Positions 51,424 through 60,351 of a stretch of DNA of 64,000 bases are shown piece after piece. The position numbers and the translations under genes were made by a program. The notes beneath the pieces were generated by a model. That model had not been told where the DNA came from, did no database searches, and saw only the letters and a program-made list of their open reading frames with translations. Location: positions 103,222 to 167,221 of the forward strand of contig DJBL01000070.1 of the NCBI GenBank assembly GCA_002435595.1, written 5' to 3'. The stretch's first letter is position 1. Each line of letters begins with the position of its first letter. The stretch comes from Stenotrophomonas maltophilia. Its GTDB lineage: Bacteria; Pseudomonadota; Gammaproteobacteria; Xanthomonadales; Xanthomonadaceae.

Positions 51424-51636
51424 TCAGCGGCAAGCCACCTCGGCCACCGTTTGCGCAGACCCAAGCTCCGCAGGCAGCTGGGCCTTGCAGACCCCTTCCA
51501 CTTCCACCGTCTGGCCGGGGCGCGGCTGCTCCAGGTAGAGCACCCCGTCGTAGCCCACCTGGGTGGTCTCGTTCCCCGTCTTGGCCACCGTGCCCGCTTC
51601 GATGGCCGGGCAAGTGAGGCGGCAGGGATTGTTCAT
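51424..51636 (-). CDS. Small hypothetical protein, 70 aa
   Basis: ATG at 51636, no clear ribosome site. MNNPCRLTCPAIEAGTVAKT, then VGYDGVLYLEQPRPGQTVEVEGVCKAQLP. The composition looks protein-like (VEV..V beta pattern), but the family is unknown and it sits between an IS remnant and the methyltransferase gene, on the same strand. Confidence 0.4.
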   Translation of the reverse strand: MNNPCRLTCPAIEAGTVAKTGNETTQVGYDGVLYLEQPRPGQTVEVEGVCKAQLPAELGSAQTVAEVACR

Positions 51637-51663
51637 GCTAGTGCACTATGGGGTCGCTCCTCG

Positions 51664-51765
51664 CTACAGAAACGTCGCGCGGCACACCTCACCGACCGCC
51701 ATTCCCAGCTGGATCTGCTTGAGCGCGCAGGCAAACTGCCCCTCGGTAAAACAGGGCTTTTCCAT
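51664..51765 (-). mobile_element. IS3-family orfA remnant
   Basis: Reads MEKPCFTEGQFACALKQIQL then GMAVGEVCRATFL and stop (34 codons). This matches the start of IS3/IS407-type OrfA (MKKSRFTEEQIAYALKQAELGTPVAEVCRKMGISEATFYNW), with KMGISE deleted so that CR joins ATF, followed by a stop. It is a dead fragment of a transposase gene at the edge of the island, evidence for past mobile-element activity. Confidence 0.8.
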
Positions 51766-52035
51766 CGCCTGATTCCTCGTGATTCGGGGGCATGCGGGGC
51801 CAAGCCCCTGTTTTGCGATAGCTCAGTTTTTCGGCGGTGGGTCACCGCCCTCGGACGCACAACGTCCTGCAGCATAAGGCGGATATCAGCGAGAGACCTC
51901 GATTGGCGGATTCTCCGCTATCGTTCCATCTAAGATCTCAGGAAGCTCGCGCCAGAAGGCCTGCCTCGCATAGCACGTCGAGCCCGAACCGCCAAAGCTG
52001 CTTCAAAATAAACTTACAGGAAAACTCCTGAGCAG

Positions 52036-52058
52036 AAAAAGGGCGCCTCTCGGCGCCC
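52036..52058 (-). terminator. Rho-independent terminator of guaA
   Basis: On the minus strand: GGGCGCC-GAGA-GGCGCCC followed by TTTTT, 14 bases after the guaA stop. A perfect seven-base stem and a T-tract make this a textbook terminator. Confidence 0.92.
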
Positions 52059-52071
52059 TCGTTCTTTCAAC

Positions 52072-53637
52072 TCATTCCCACTCAATAGTCGCCGGCGGCT
52101 TCCCCGAGATGTCATAGACAACCCTTGAAACCCCCCGCAACTCATTGATGATCCGGTTGCTCACCGTACCCAGGAACTCATACGGCAGATGCGCCCAGTG
52201 CGCCGTCATGAAGTCGATCGTCTCCACCGCACGCAGCGCAATCACCCACTCATACGCACGCGCATCCCCGACCACGCCCACCGACTTCACCGGCAGAAAC
52301 ACGGCAAACGCCTGGCTGGTCTTGTCGTACAGATCCGCCTTGCGCAGTTCATCAATGAAGATGGCATCAGCCTTGGCCAGCAGCTCGGCGTATTCGCGCT
52401 TCACTTCGCCCAGGATGCGCACGCCCAGGCCCGGGCCCGGGAACGGATGGCGGTAGACCATGCTGCGCGGCAGGCCGAGTTCGACGCCGAGGCGGCGCAC
52501 TTCGTCCTTGAACAGCTCGCGCAGCGGCTCCACCAAGCCCAGCTTCATGTGCTCCGGCAGGCCGCCCACGTTGTGGTGGCTCTTGATCACATGCGCCTTG
52601 CCGGTCTTGCTGCCGGCCGACTCGATCACGTCCGGGTAGATGGTGCCCTGCGCCAGCCACTTGGCATTGCTCAGCTTGTTGGACTCTTCATCGAAGATGT
52701 CCACGAACAGGTTGCCGATGATCTTGCGCTTGGCTTCCGGATCGCTCACGCCTTCCAGCTTGGCGAAGTAGCGGTCGGCGGCGTTCACGCGGATCACCTT
52801 GACGCCCATGTGCTCGGCGAACATCGCCATCACCTGGTCGCCTTCCTGCCAGCGCAGCAGGCCGGTATCGACGAACACGCAGGTCAGCTTGTCACCGATC
52901 GCCTTGTGCAGCAGCGCGGCAACCACGGACGAATCGACGCCGCCGGACAGGCCCAGGATCACCTCGTCATCGCCAACCTGCTCGCGCACGCGGGCGATCT
53001 GGTCGTCGATGATGTTGGCGGCGGTCCACAGGGTTTCGCAGCCGCACACGTCCACCACGAAGCGGCGCAGCAGCGCCTGGCCCTGCAGGGTGTGGGTCAC
53101 TTCCGGGTGGAACTGCACGCCGTACCAGCGCTTTTCCTCGTTGGCCATCGCAGCCACCGGAATGCGGTCGGTCACGGCCGTCACGGTGAAGCCCGGCGGC
53201 GCGACGGAGACGTGGTCGCCGTGGCTCATCCAGACGTTCAACTTCGGCTCGCCGCCGTGGTCGCTCAGGCCCTTGAACAGCGCATCGGGGTGCACGACGT
53301 TGACTTCGGCATGGCCGAATTCGCGCTGGTCGGCCGCTTCGGTGGCGCCACCGAGCTGGGCGGCCAGGGTCTGCATGCCGTAGCAGATGCCGAAGATCGG
53401 CAGGCCGCTGTCGAACACTTCCTGCGGCGCGGCGGGCGCGCCCGGCAGGGTGGTCGATTCCGGGCCACCGGACAGGATGATGCCCTTGGCGCCGAAGGCG
53501 GCGATCTCGGCCGGGTTGTGGTCCCACGCCCAGATTTCGCAGTACACGCCGAGCTCGCGGATGCGGCGCGCGATCAGCTGGGTGTACTGCGCACCGAAAT
53601 CGAGGATGAGGATCTTGTCGTTATGGATGTTGGTCAT
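52072..53637 (-). CDS. guaA: GMP synthase (glutamine-hydrolysing)
   Basis: 521 aa. Aminates XMP to GMP with ATP and glutamine. N-terminal class I amidotransferase (ILILDFGAQYTQLIARRIREL, nucleophile FGICYGMQTLA, HPEVTHT), then the ATP pyrophosphatase P-loop LGLSGGVDSSVVAALL and the dimerisation domain ending VVYDISGKPPATIEWE. GuaB and a lipoprotein gene lie upstream on the same strand. The 3' end of guaA is a known integration site for genomic islands; the defence island starts just beyond its terminator. Confidence 0.98.
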   Translation of the reverse strand: MTNIHNDKILILDFGAQYTQLIARRIRELGVYCEIWAWDHNPAEIAAFGAKGIILSGGPESTTLPGAPAAPQEVFDSGLPIFGICYGMQTLAAQLGGATEAADQREFGHAEVNVVHPDALFKGLSDHGGEPKLNVWMSHGDHVSVAPPGFTVTAVTDRIPVAAMANEEKRWYGVQFHPEVTHTLQGQALLRRFVVDVCGCETLWTAANIIDDQIARVREQVGDDEVILGLSGGVDSSVVAALLHKAIGDKLTCVFVDTGLLRWQEGDQVMAMFAEHMGVKVIRVNAADRYFAKLEGVSDPEAKRKIIGNLFVDIFDEESNKLSNAKWLAQGTIYPDVIESAGSKTGKAHVIKSHHNVGGLPEHMKLGLVEPLRELFKDEVRRLGVELGLPRSMVYRHPFPGPGLGVRILGEVKREYAELLAKADAIFIDELRKADLYDKTSQAFAVFLPVKSVGVVGDARAYEWVIALRAVETIDFMTAHWAHLPYEFLGTVSNRIINELRGVSRVVYDISGKPPATIEWE

Positions 53638-54262
53638 TCGGGTGCTCGGGAGTAGGTGTAACAGTAAAAGTGCGCAACACGCCCTGGCTCAGTTCAAGCT
53701 TCTGCGCCACGGCGACAGCATCATCCGTATTCAATCGCATGCCCAGGTAACCGTCGGCGCGCTGTACGCGGCGCGGGTACGGGTCAGCCCAGATGCAGGT
53801 CTCCAGTTGCTCGGTGGCTATGGTGTACTGCCTGCAGCCCACCAGCACCGAATCGGGACTGATCCTCTCCCCATCCGGCGTCTTGACCATCGTCCGAAGG
53901 TCGTCACCTGACCCCAGCCGGTCTGTCCAACCCAGGTGCGCGGCGTTCTCCGCCTCGATCACGCGCATGTCCGGCGGGCGGTCATTGCCATCCAGGCACA
54001 CCACCCAGGCGGCGAAACTTGACGCCTGCGGGGGCACCACTTCCCAACGGGTCCGGTCGATCGGCGCGAGCGTCCAGCCGCTGGGAATGTCGAGCTGCAT
54101 GTTCGGGCAGGTCACCCGGCCGGCCGCGACATGGGCCGATGCTGTTGCCGGTGCATCCTCCCCCGCCGCGCAACCGATCGACGCCGCCGCTACCAGCGCG
54201 ACCAGCACGCTGCGCAGCCCCAGCTGCAGCGAGCGCCACGTTGCCCCACCACGTGGCGTCAT
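53621..54262 (-). CDS. Lipoprotein between guaB and guaA
   Basis: 213 aa; the ATG at 54262 (MTPRGGATWRSLQLG) is chosen for the lipoprotein signal ending AAASIGC (Cys near residue 30). The mature part has two pairs of cysteines (RVTCPNMQL, AAWVVCLDG, LVGCRQYT, ETCIWADP), probably disulfide-bonded in the periplasm. The last 17 bases overlap the beginning of guaA, so translation may be coupled. No family known to me. An odd insertion into a purine operon. Confidence 0.8.
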   Translation of the reverse strand: MTPRGGATWRSLQLGLRSVLVALVAAASIGCAAGEDAPATASAHVAAGRVTCPNMQLDIPSGWTLAPIDRTRWEVVPPQASSFAAWVVCLDGNDRPPDMRVIEAENAAHLGWTDRLGSGDDLRTMVKTPDGERISPDSVLVGCRQYTIATEQLETCIWADPYPRRVQRADGYLGMRLNTDDAVAVAQKLELSQGVLRTFTVTPTPEHPNDQHP

Positions 54263-54390
54263 CGGCGCGCCTTGCGTGGCTGTGCGCGTGCCGCGCCGTG
54301 TCCGGGTTTGTCCGCCCAGCACCGACACGGGCCGGCATAACGCCAGCCCGCAGGTGCCTGCCACGCATTCGGGGGCGGGCCAGTCGCGCA

Positions 54391-55854
54391 TCAGGCGCGG
54401 TAGTTCGGCGGTTCTTTGGTGATCTGCACGTCGTGGACGTGGCTCTCGCGTTGGCCGGCGCCGCTGATCTTGACGAACTTCGGCTTGCTGCGCATGTCTT
54501 CGACGGTGCCGCAGCCCACATAGCCCATGGTGGCGCGCAGGCCGCCCATCAGCTGATGGATGATGCCGCCGACCGGGCCGCGATACGGCACGCGGCCTTC
54601 GATGCCTTCGGGGACCAGCTTGTCGGCGCTGGAGGCGTCCTGGAAGTAGCGGTCCTTGGACCCCTTCTCCATCGCGGCCAGCGAGCCCATGCCACGGTAG
54701 CTCTTGTAGGAGCGGCCCTGGAACAGCTCGGTTTCGCCGGGCGATTCCTCGGTACCGGCCAGCAGGCCACCGATCATGATGGTGGAGGCACCGGCGGCCA
54801 GCGCCTTGCCGATGTCACCGGAGTAGCGGATGCCACCGTCGGCGATCAGCGGGATGCGGTCCTGCAGCGCTTCGGCCACCAGGTCGATCGCGGTGATCTG
54901 CGGCACGCCGACACCGGCGACCACGCGGGTGGTGCAGATCGAGCCCGGGCCGATGCCGACCTTGACCGCGTCCGCGCCGCAGTCCAGCAGCGCCAGCGCG
55001 GCTTCGCCGGTGCAGATGTTGCCACCCACGACCTGCACGTTCGGGAAGTTCTTCTTGACCCAGCGCACGCGGTCCAGCACGCCCTGCGAATGGCCGTGCG
55101 CGGTGTCCACCACCAGCACGTCCACGCCGGCGGCGACCAGCGCTTCGACGCGGCGATCGGTGTCGCCGCCGACGCCTACCGCAGCACCCACCAGCAGACG
55201 CGTGGCGGTGTCCTTGGCGGCGTTGGGATAGTCGGTGTTCTTCTGGATGTCCTTGACGGTGATCAGGCCGCGCAGGGCGAATTCGTCATTGACCACCAGG
55301 ATCTTTTCGATGCGGTTGCGGTGCAGCAGCTGCAGCACTTCTTCCGATGCGGCGCCTTCCTTGACCGTGATCAGGCGATCCTTCTTGGTCATGATGTGGC
55401 GGACCGGATCGTCCAGCTCGGTCTCGAAACGCATGTCGCGGTGGGTGACGATGCCGACCAGCTGGCCGCCGCCGTCCACCACCGGCACGCCGGAGATGTT
55501 GCGCGCCTGGGTCAACGCCAGCACGTCGCGGATGGTGGTTTCCGGACCGACCGTGATCGGGTCGCGGATGACGCCGGCCTCGAACTTCTTGACCTTGGCC
55601 ACTTCGGCGGCCTGCTGCTCCACGGTCAGGTTCTTGTGGATGATGCCCATGCCACCGAGCTGGGCCATGGCGATCGCCAGGCGGGCTTCGGTGACCGTGT
55701 CCATGGCCGCGGAAAGGATCGGAAGCTTCAGCCGCAGGTCGCGGGTCAGCCGGGTTTCCAGGCTGACATCCTTGGGCAGGATCGTGGAGTGTGCGGGGAC
55801 GAGCGAGACGTCGTCGTAGGTGAGAGCTTCAGCCTGGATGCGCAGCATCGGCAT
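54391..55854 (-). CDS. guaB: Inosine-5'-monophosphate dehydrogenase
   Basis: 487 aa. Oxidises IMP to XMP with NAD, the committed step to GMP. N-terminal EALTYDDVSLVPAHS, ILSAAMDTVTEARLAIAMAQLGGMGIIHKNL, two CBS repeats (VIRDPITVGPETTIRDVLAL and IMTKKDRLITVKEGAASEEVLQLLH), catalytic-loop VGIGPGSICTTRVVAGVG with the cysteine, and the flap YRGMGSLAAMEKGSKDRYFQ. The start could also be ATG 55848 (MLRIQAE). Same strand as the lipoprotein gene and guaA. Confidence 0.98.
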   Translation of the reverse strand: MPMLRIQAEALTYDDVSLVPAHSTILPKDVSLETRLTRDLRLKLPILSAAMDTVTEARLAIAMAQLGGMGIIHKNLTVEQQAAEVAKVKKFEAGVIRDPITVGPETTIRDVLALTQARNISGVPVVDGGGQLVGIVTHRDMRFETELDDPVRHIMTKKDRLITVKEGAASEEVLQLLHRNRIEKILVVNDEFALRGLITVKDIQKNTDYPNAAKDTATRLLVGAAVGVGGDTDRRVEALVAAGVDVLVVDTAHGHSQGVLDRVRWVKKNFPNVQVVGGNICTGEAALALLDCGADAVKVGIGPGSICTTRVVAGVGVPQITAIDLVAEALQDRIPLIADGGIRYSGDIGKALAAGASTIMIGGLLAGTEESPGETELFQGRSYKSYRGMGSLAAMEKGSKDRYFQDASSADKLVPEGIEGRVPYRGPVGGIIHQLMGGLRATMGYVGCGTVEDMRSKPKFVKISGAGQRESHVHDVQITKEPPNYRA

Positions 55855-55950
55855 ACCCGAGATGTGGGGAAGCGCGACATTTTACCCTGATTCGGCCCGC
55901 TTGGGCAGGGGGCCGGTGCGACGCTGTGTCGCGCCACCGCGCCGATGGCA

Positions 55951-55967
55951 GCCGACCAACGGTCGGC
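55951..55967. repeat. Single SMAG-type hairpin, reverse orientation
   Basis: GCCGACC-AAC-GGTCGGC between guaB and folD; this is the same stem as in the tandem block at 34554-34673, in the opposite loop orientation. Further degenerate copies (GACCGTGGGTCGG) follow around 55990-56005. Confidence 0.6.
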
Positions 55968-56035
55968 GCCACCCGGGGACGGCGGCCGCGGACCGTGGGT
56001 CGGTAAAGGGCGCCCGGAGATTGCCGGGGCGGCCG

Positions 56036-56056
56036 GTGCCGACCGTGGGCCGGCAC
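56036..56056 (-). terminator. Hairpin after folD
   Basis: GTGCCGACC-GTG-GGCCGGCAC (one A-C mismatch) starting just beyond the folD stop. No T-tract; it resembles the repeat family and may serve as transcript end. Confidence 0.5.
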
Positions 56057-56062
56057 TGGCGG

Positions 56063-56947
56063 TCAGACCGCCGCTTCTGCCGCTTCCAAGGTGTTCTGCA
56101 TCAGCGTGGCCACGGTCATCGGCCCTACCCCGCCCGGGACCGGGGTGATCCAGCTGGCACGGGCGGCGGCGGCCTCGAAGCCGACATCGCCGACCAGGCG
56201 GCCATCGTCCAGGCGGTTGATGCCCACGTCGATCACCACCGCGCCCGGCTTCACCCATTCACCCGGCACGATGCCCGGGCGACCCACCGCCACCACCAGG
56301 ATGTCGGCGTCGCGCACGCTGCGCTCGAGCACATCGCGCGGGGTGAACTTGTGGCAGCTGGTCACGGTGCAGCCGGCGATCAGCAGTTCCAGGCCCATCG
56401 GACGGCCCACGTGGTTGCTCACGCCCACGATGGTGGCGTTGCGCCCGCGCACCGGCTGGTCGGTATGCCCCAGCAGGGTCACGATGCCGCGCGGGGTGCA
56501 GGGGCGCAGGCCGAACTCGCGCAGGGCCAGGTGGCCCACGTTCTCGGGGTGGAAGCCGTCCACGTCCTTGCGCGGGTCGATCCGGTGGATCAGGCGGCTG
56601 GCATCGGGAATGCCCGGCAGCGGCAACTGCACCAGGATGCCGTGGATCTTGGGATCCGCGTTGAGCTGGTCGATCAGCGTCAGCAGCTGGGCCTCGGTGG
56701 TGCCGGCCGGCAGGTCGTAGTCGAAGGCCTCGATGCCGACCTTCTCGGCGGCACGACGCTTGTTGCGCACGTACACGGTCGAGGCCGGATCGCCTCCCAC
56801 CAGCACCACGGCCAGGCCCGGACGGCTGCCACCGGCGGCCAGGCGGGCATCGACCCGGACCTTCAGGCTGTCCAGCAGGTCTTCGGCGATGCGGCGCCCG
56901 TCCAGGATGCGGGCGGGGGCGGCGGGTGCGGGGGTCGGTGAGCTCAT
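56063..56947 (-). CDS. folD: Methylenetetrahydrofolate dehydrogenase / methenyl-THF cyclohydrolase
   Basis: 294 aa (ATG 56947; an ATG 33 bases earlier extends it). Converts 5,10-methylene-THF to 10-formyl-THF using NADP, supplying one-carbon units. Seen: VVLVGGDPASTVYVRNKRRAAEKVGI (substrate-binding Tyr and catalytic Lys), HGILVQLPLPG, DVDGFHPENVG, CTPRGIVTLL, GVSNHVGRPMGLELL (GRSxxVG motif variant with N), and the end PVPGGVGPMTVATLMQNT. The S-to-N change in GVSNHVG (usual GRSxIVG) is worth noting but within the family. Confidence 0.97.
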   Translation of the reverse strand: MSSPTPAPAAPARILDGRRIAEDLLDSLKVRVDARLAAGGSRPGLAVVLVGGDPASTVYVRNKRRAAEKVGIEAFDYDLPAGTTEAQLLTLIDQLNADPKIHGILVQLPLPGIPDASRLIHRIDPRKDVDGFHPENVGHLALREFGLRPCTPRGIVTLLGHTDQPVRGRNATIVGVSNHVGRPMGLELLIAGCTVTSCHKFTPRDVLERSVRDADILVVAVGRPGIVPGEWVKPGAVVIDVGINRLDDGRLVGDVGFEAAAARASWITPVPGGVGPMTVATLMQNTLEAAEAAV

Positions 56948-57018
56948 CGAGGGCGGCAGGCGGGGGGGCGGCGGGGTCACTATTGTCCCCGATTAGGCCG
57001 CCCCCGCCCACCGGCGCG

Positions 57019-58845
57019 TCATTCCTCTTCGGGCACTTCGTCGGCGTTGAGCGTGCGCGCCTTGCGCTTGGGGGCGGTGAACGGGGTGGGCGTGGGTACG
57101 CCCGGCAGCGCCGTGCCGAACACCATGTGCGCCCCGGCGCGCAGGCTGCCGCCGGCCATTTCCAGCTCGAAACGCTCGGCATCGCGCTCGCGGATCTGCT
57201 CGGCGATTTCGCGCGCATCGTCCTGGTCGGCGCCCAGTTCCATCAACGCGGCCTGGCCGAACTGCAACGCCGATTCGAAGGTCTCGCGGATCTGGTAGTC
57301 CACCCCGGCGTGGATCAGGCGCAGCGAATGCTCGCGGTCGAACGAGCGCACCAGCAGCTTGGCCTGCGGGAACTGGTGGGCCACCAGCTCCACGATGCGG
57401 TCGGCATCCTGGGCATTGTTGACGCATACCGCGATCGCCCGCGCCGACGCCGCGCCGGATGCATGCAGCACGTCCAGGCGGGTGCCGTCGCCGTAGTAGA
57501 TCTTGAAGCCGAAGCGCTCGGCGTTGTGGATCATGTCCACGTCGTTGTCGATGATGGTCACGTCCACGTCGCGCGCCAGCAGCGACTGGCTGGCCACCTG
57601 GCCGAAGCGGCCGAAGCCGATCATCAGCACGCTGCCGGACAGGCCATCGGCCGCTTCCACGCCGTCCAGCGATACTTCGCGCGCCGGCATCAGCCTGTCG
57701 TGCAGGAGCACGAACAGCGGGGTCAGCGCCATCGACAGCACCACGATCGCGGTCAGGTTGGCGTTGACTTCCACCCCGATCACACCGGCCGCGGCCGCGG
57801 CGGAAAACAGCACGAAGGCGAACTCACCGCCCTGGGCCATCACCACGCCGCGGTCGAGCGCCTGCCGGTGGTCGCTGCCCATGATGCGCGCCACGATGTA
57901 GATGCACACGCCCTTGGCCAGCATCAGCGCCAGCACGCCGGACAGGATCAGCGGCCAGTTGTTGGCCACCACGGTCAGGTCCAGCGCCATGCCCACGCTG
58001 AGGAAGAACAGGCCCAGCAGGATGCCGCGGAACGGTTCGATATCCGCTTCGATCTGGTGGCGGAAGGTGGATTCGCTGAGCAGCACGCCGGCCAGGAACG
58101 CGCCCATTGCCATCGACAGCCCACCGAGCTGCATCAGCAGCGCCGCACCCAGCACCACCAGCAGCGCGGCGGCGGTCATCACTTCGCGCGCCTTGGCCGC
58201 GGCCAGGATGCGGAACAGCGGGTTGAGCAGGAAGCGCCCCACCAGCACCAGCCCCACGATCGCCGCGGCAGCGATGCCCACGCTGAGCCAGCGCGAGCTG
58301 TCGCCGGCATCGGCCTGCACCGGCGCCATGAACGCCACTACCGCCAGCAGCGGCACGATCAACAGGTCTTCAAACAGCAGGATGGAAACGATCTTCTGGC
58401 CCGACGGCAAGGCGATATCGCCACGCTCGGCCAGCAACTGCATCACCACGGCGGTGGAGGTCAGCACGAAGCCGAACGCCCCGATGAAGGCCACTTTCAC
58501 CGGGAACCCGAACAGCATGCACACCCCGGTCAGCACCGCGCCGCACACCACGATCTGCAGCGTGCCCAGCCCGAAGATTTCGTTGCGCAGGCCCCACAGG
58601 TGCGAGGGCCGCATTTCCAGCCCGATCACGAACAGGAACATCACCACGCCGAGCTCGGCGGTATGCAGGATCGCCTGCGGGTCGGAGAACCAGCCAAAGC
58701 CGAACGGACCGATCGCCAGCCCGGCGGCGAAATACCCCAGCACCGAGCCCAGCCCGAGCCGGCGGAACAGCGGCACCATCACCACCGCCGCGCCCAGCAG
58801 CGCCACGACCTTCACCAGCTCACTGGCACCTGCTTCGACCGCCAT
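57019..58845 (-). CDS. CPA2 monovalent cation:proton antiporter (KefB/KefC-like)
   Basis: 608 aa. About twelve N-terminal membrane helices of the Na+/H+ exchanger type (LGSVLGYFAAGLAIGP, LGVVMFLFVIGLEMRPSHLW, SILLFEDLLIVPLLAVVAF, MAQGGEFAFVLFSAA), then a TrkA_N/RCK nucleotide-binding domain (SVLMIGFGRFGQVASQSLL, DVTIIDNDVDMIHNAERFGFKIYYGDGTRLDVL). Exchanges K+ (or Na+) for H+ across the inner membrane. The RCK site suggests gating by nucleotide or glutathione adducts. The acidic C-terminus (ADEVPEEE) is like other Xanthomonadaceae KefB. Monocistronic. Confidence 0.93.
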   Translation of the reverse strand: MAVEAGASELVKVVALLGAAVVMVPLFRRLGLGSVLGYFAAGLAIGPFGFGWFSDPQAILHTAELGVVMFLFVIGLEMRPSHLWGLRNEIFGLGTLQIVVCGAVLTGVCMLFGFPVKVAFIGAFGFVLTSTAVVMQLLAERGDIALPSGQKIVSILLFEDLLIVPLLAVVAFMAPVQADAGDSSRWLSVGIAAAAIVGLVLVGRFLLNPLFRILAAAKAREVMTAAALLVVLGAALLMQLGGLSMAMGAFLAGVLLSESTFRHQIEADIEPFRGILLGLFFLSVGMALDLTVVANNWPLILSGVLALMLAKGVCIYIVARIMGSDHRQALDRGVVMAQGGEFAFVLFSAAAAAGVIGVEVNANLTAIVVLSMALTPLFVLLHDRLMPAREVSLDGVEAADGLSGSVLMIGFGRFGQVASQSLLARDVDVTIIDNDVDMIHNAERFGFKIYYGDGTRLDVLHASGAASARAIAVCVNNAQDADRIVELVAHQFPQAKLLVRSFDREHSLRLIHAGVDYQIRETFESALQFGQAALMELGADQDDAREIAEQIRERDAERFELEMAGGSLRAGAHMVFGTALPGVPTPTPFTAPKRKARTLNADEVPEEE

Positions 58846-59094
58846 GCGGTTGTTCCCCGACCTGCAAAAGATGGGTCAACGATAGGGCAAAGCGCTGAAG
58901 GGCAATAGCGCGGAAGATGCGTTTTATTGTATTGAAAACAGAACGATCATCGATTCAATGTGGATATCGTTCCGAAACCTACGCCTCTGCTCTGCATGTT
59001 GAGCGTGTTGGAGGGCTGGCGTGCGGCTGGCGGGCGGCTCGCTTGGGGATCATTGCAGGCGCATCCACGCATGGCGTGGATCTACCCGGGCCCG

Positions 59095-60231
59095 TCAGGC
59101 GTTGCAGAATGCTGCGTAATCGATATACCCGGGGAACGCGCGTCCGGGTGCGCATAGCGGGCAGCCTGGGTCCGGGCGCAGCCGCGTCTGGCGAAACTGC
59201 ATGGCCAGCGCATCGAACGTCAGCAGGCGCCCGATCAACGGCTCGCCAATCCCGAGCAGCAGCTTGAGCACTTCGGTGGCCTGCAGCAGACCGACCATGC
59301 CGGGCAGCACCCCGAGTACCCCGGCCTCGGCACAGTTGGGGGCGAATTCGGCCGCGGGCGGCTCGGGGAACAGGCAGCGGTAGCACGGCGCCAGCCCCCG
59401 CTGGCGGCCCGCATCGAACACGCTCACCTGGCCACTGAAACGCTCCACCGCCCCGTACACCAGCGGGATGCCGTGCCCGATACAGGCATCGTTGAGCAGG
59501 TAGCGCAGGGGGAAGTTGTCCGAGCCATCCAACACCACGTCCACGCCATCGAGCAGCGCGTCGATGTTGGCCGAGGTGACCCGTGCCTGCACGGCCTGCA
59601 CGTCCAGCGACGGGTTGAGCGCGAGCAGGCGCTCGCGCGCAGACAGCACCTTGGGCTGGCCCACGCTGGCGTCGGTGTGCAGGATCTGCCGGTGCAGGTT
59701 GCTGCGTTCGACCACGTCGTCGTCGGCGATGCGCAGGTGCCCTACCCCGGCCGCGGCCAGGTAGAAGCTGGCCGGTGCGCCGAGCCCGCCGGCCCCCAGC
59801 ACGAGCACGCGCGATGCCAGCAGCCGTTGCTGCCCGGCCACGCCGACCTGCGGCAGCAGCAGGTGGCGTGCATAGCGTTCGTTGAAGTCACGCTCGGCGT
59901 CTGTCTGCATCGGCTGCACCAGGGGCAGGCCTGCGGCGCGCCAGGCGTGGGTCCCGCCCTGCACCGAGGCCAGGTGCGTGTAGCCCAGATCGCGCAGTAC
60001 CAGGGCGGCGTCCATCGAACGCTTCCCGCTCTGGCAGATCAGCACGACCTCGCGGTCGCTGGCCGGCAGGTGGGTCGATGGCGCGGCCTGGAGGTCGGCC
60101 TTGGCGATGCCGAGCGCGCCCTCGGCCATGCCGCCGGCGCGCTCATGGGCCTCGCGCACGTCGATCAGCAGCGCGCCATGGGCAAGGCGTGCGCGGGCCT
60201 GGGCGGGGGTGAGTTCGGGGATTGGGCTCAT
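59095..60231 (-). CDS. moeB: Rhodanese-MoeB fusion (molybdopterin synthase adenylyltransferase)
   Basis: 378 aa; the ATG at 60231 starts MSPIPELTPAQARARLAHG. Residues 1-100: a rhodanese domain (LIDVREAHERAGG, active-site loop ICQSGKRS with Cys). From 115: ThiF/MoeB fold with RYARHLLLPQVGVAGQQRLLASRVLVLGAGGLGAPASFYLAAAGVG (ATP site), DGSDNFPLRYLLND, and zinc cysteines in CYRCLFP and CPLC. Adenylates the C-terminal glycine of a sulfur-carrier (MoaD or similar); the rhodanese may deliver the sulfur. Domain order is reversed relative to MoeZ of actinobacteria (where rhodanese is C-terminal). Confidence 0.93.
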   Translation of the reverse strand: MSPIPELTPAQARARLAHGALLIDVREAHERAGGMAEGALGIAKADLQAAPSTHLPASDREVVLICQSGKRSMDAALVLRDLGYTHLASVQGGTHAWRAAGLPLVQPMQTDAERDFNERYARHLLLPQVGVAGQQRLLASRVLVLGAGGLGAPASFYLAAAGVGHLRIADDDVVERSNLHRQILHTDASVGQPKVLSARERLLALNPSLDVQAVQARVTSANIDALLDGVDVVLDGSDNFPLRYLLNDACIGHGIPLVYGAVERFSGQVSVFDAGRQRGLAPCYRCLFPEPPAAEFAPNCAEAGVLGVLPGMVGLLQATEVLKLLLGIGEPLIGRLLTFDALAMQFRQTRLRPDPGCPLCAPGRAFPGYIDYAAFCNA

Positions 60232-60321
60232 GCCGGCATTATCGCGCAGCGATGCGGGTGGGGATCGCAGGGCCACGCATTGACTGGCCTGGCGGCCAGG
60301 GGCCGGCACCCGCCCGGATGC

Positions 60322-60348
60322 AAAAAAGCCGGCTTTCGCCGGCTTTTT
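60322..60348 (-). terminator. Rho-independent terminator after der
   Basis: GCCGGC-TTTC-GCCGGC flanked by A6 and T5, so it can terminate on either strand; on the minus strand it is just after the der stop at 60352. Confidence 0.93.
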
Positions 60349-60351
60349 GCA

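Larger units (their letters stand above)
51226..52035. other. Island upstream edge, mostly non-coding
   Basis: About 800 bases between the methyltransferase start and the guaA terminator. Contains a possible 70-residue frame and an IS3 orfA remnant (listed). The rest (51766-52035) has hairpins GGGGC-CAA-GCCCC near 51797-51809 and GGCGGTG-GGT-CACCGCC at 51833-51849 without T-tracts. It must include the operon promoter, but I cannot define it. Confidence 0.5.

Noticed and set aside
51633..51875. 80-codon minus-strand frame
   Set aside because: Covers the IS3 remnant in a different frame and shows no protein-like pattern.
56926..58908. Plus-strand 660-codon frame
   Set aside because: Antisense to the CPA2 antiporter; His/Gln-rich shadow translation.
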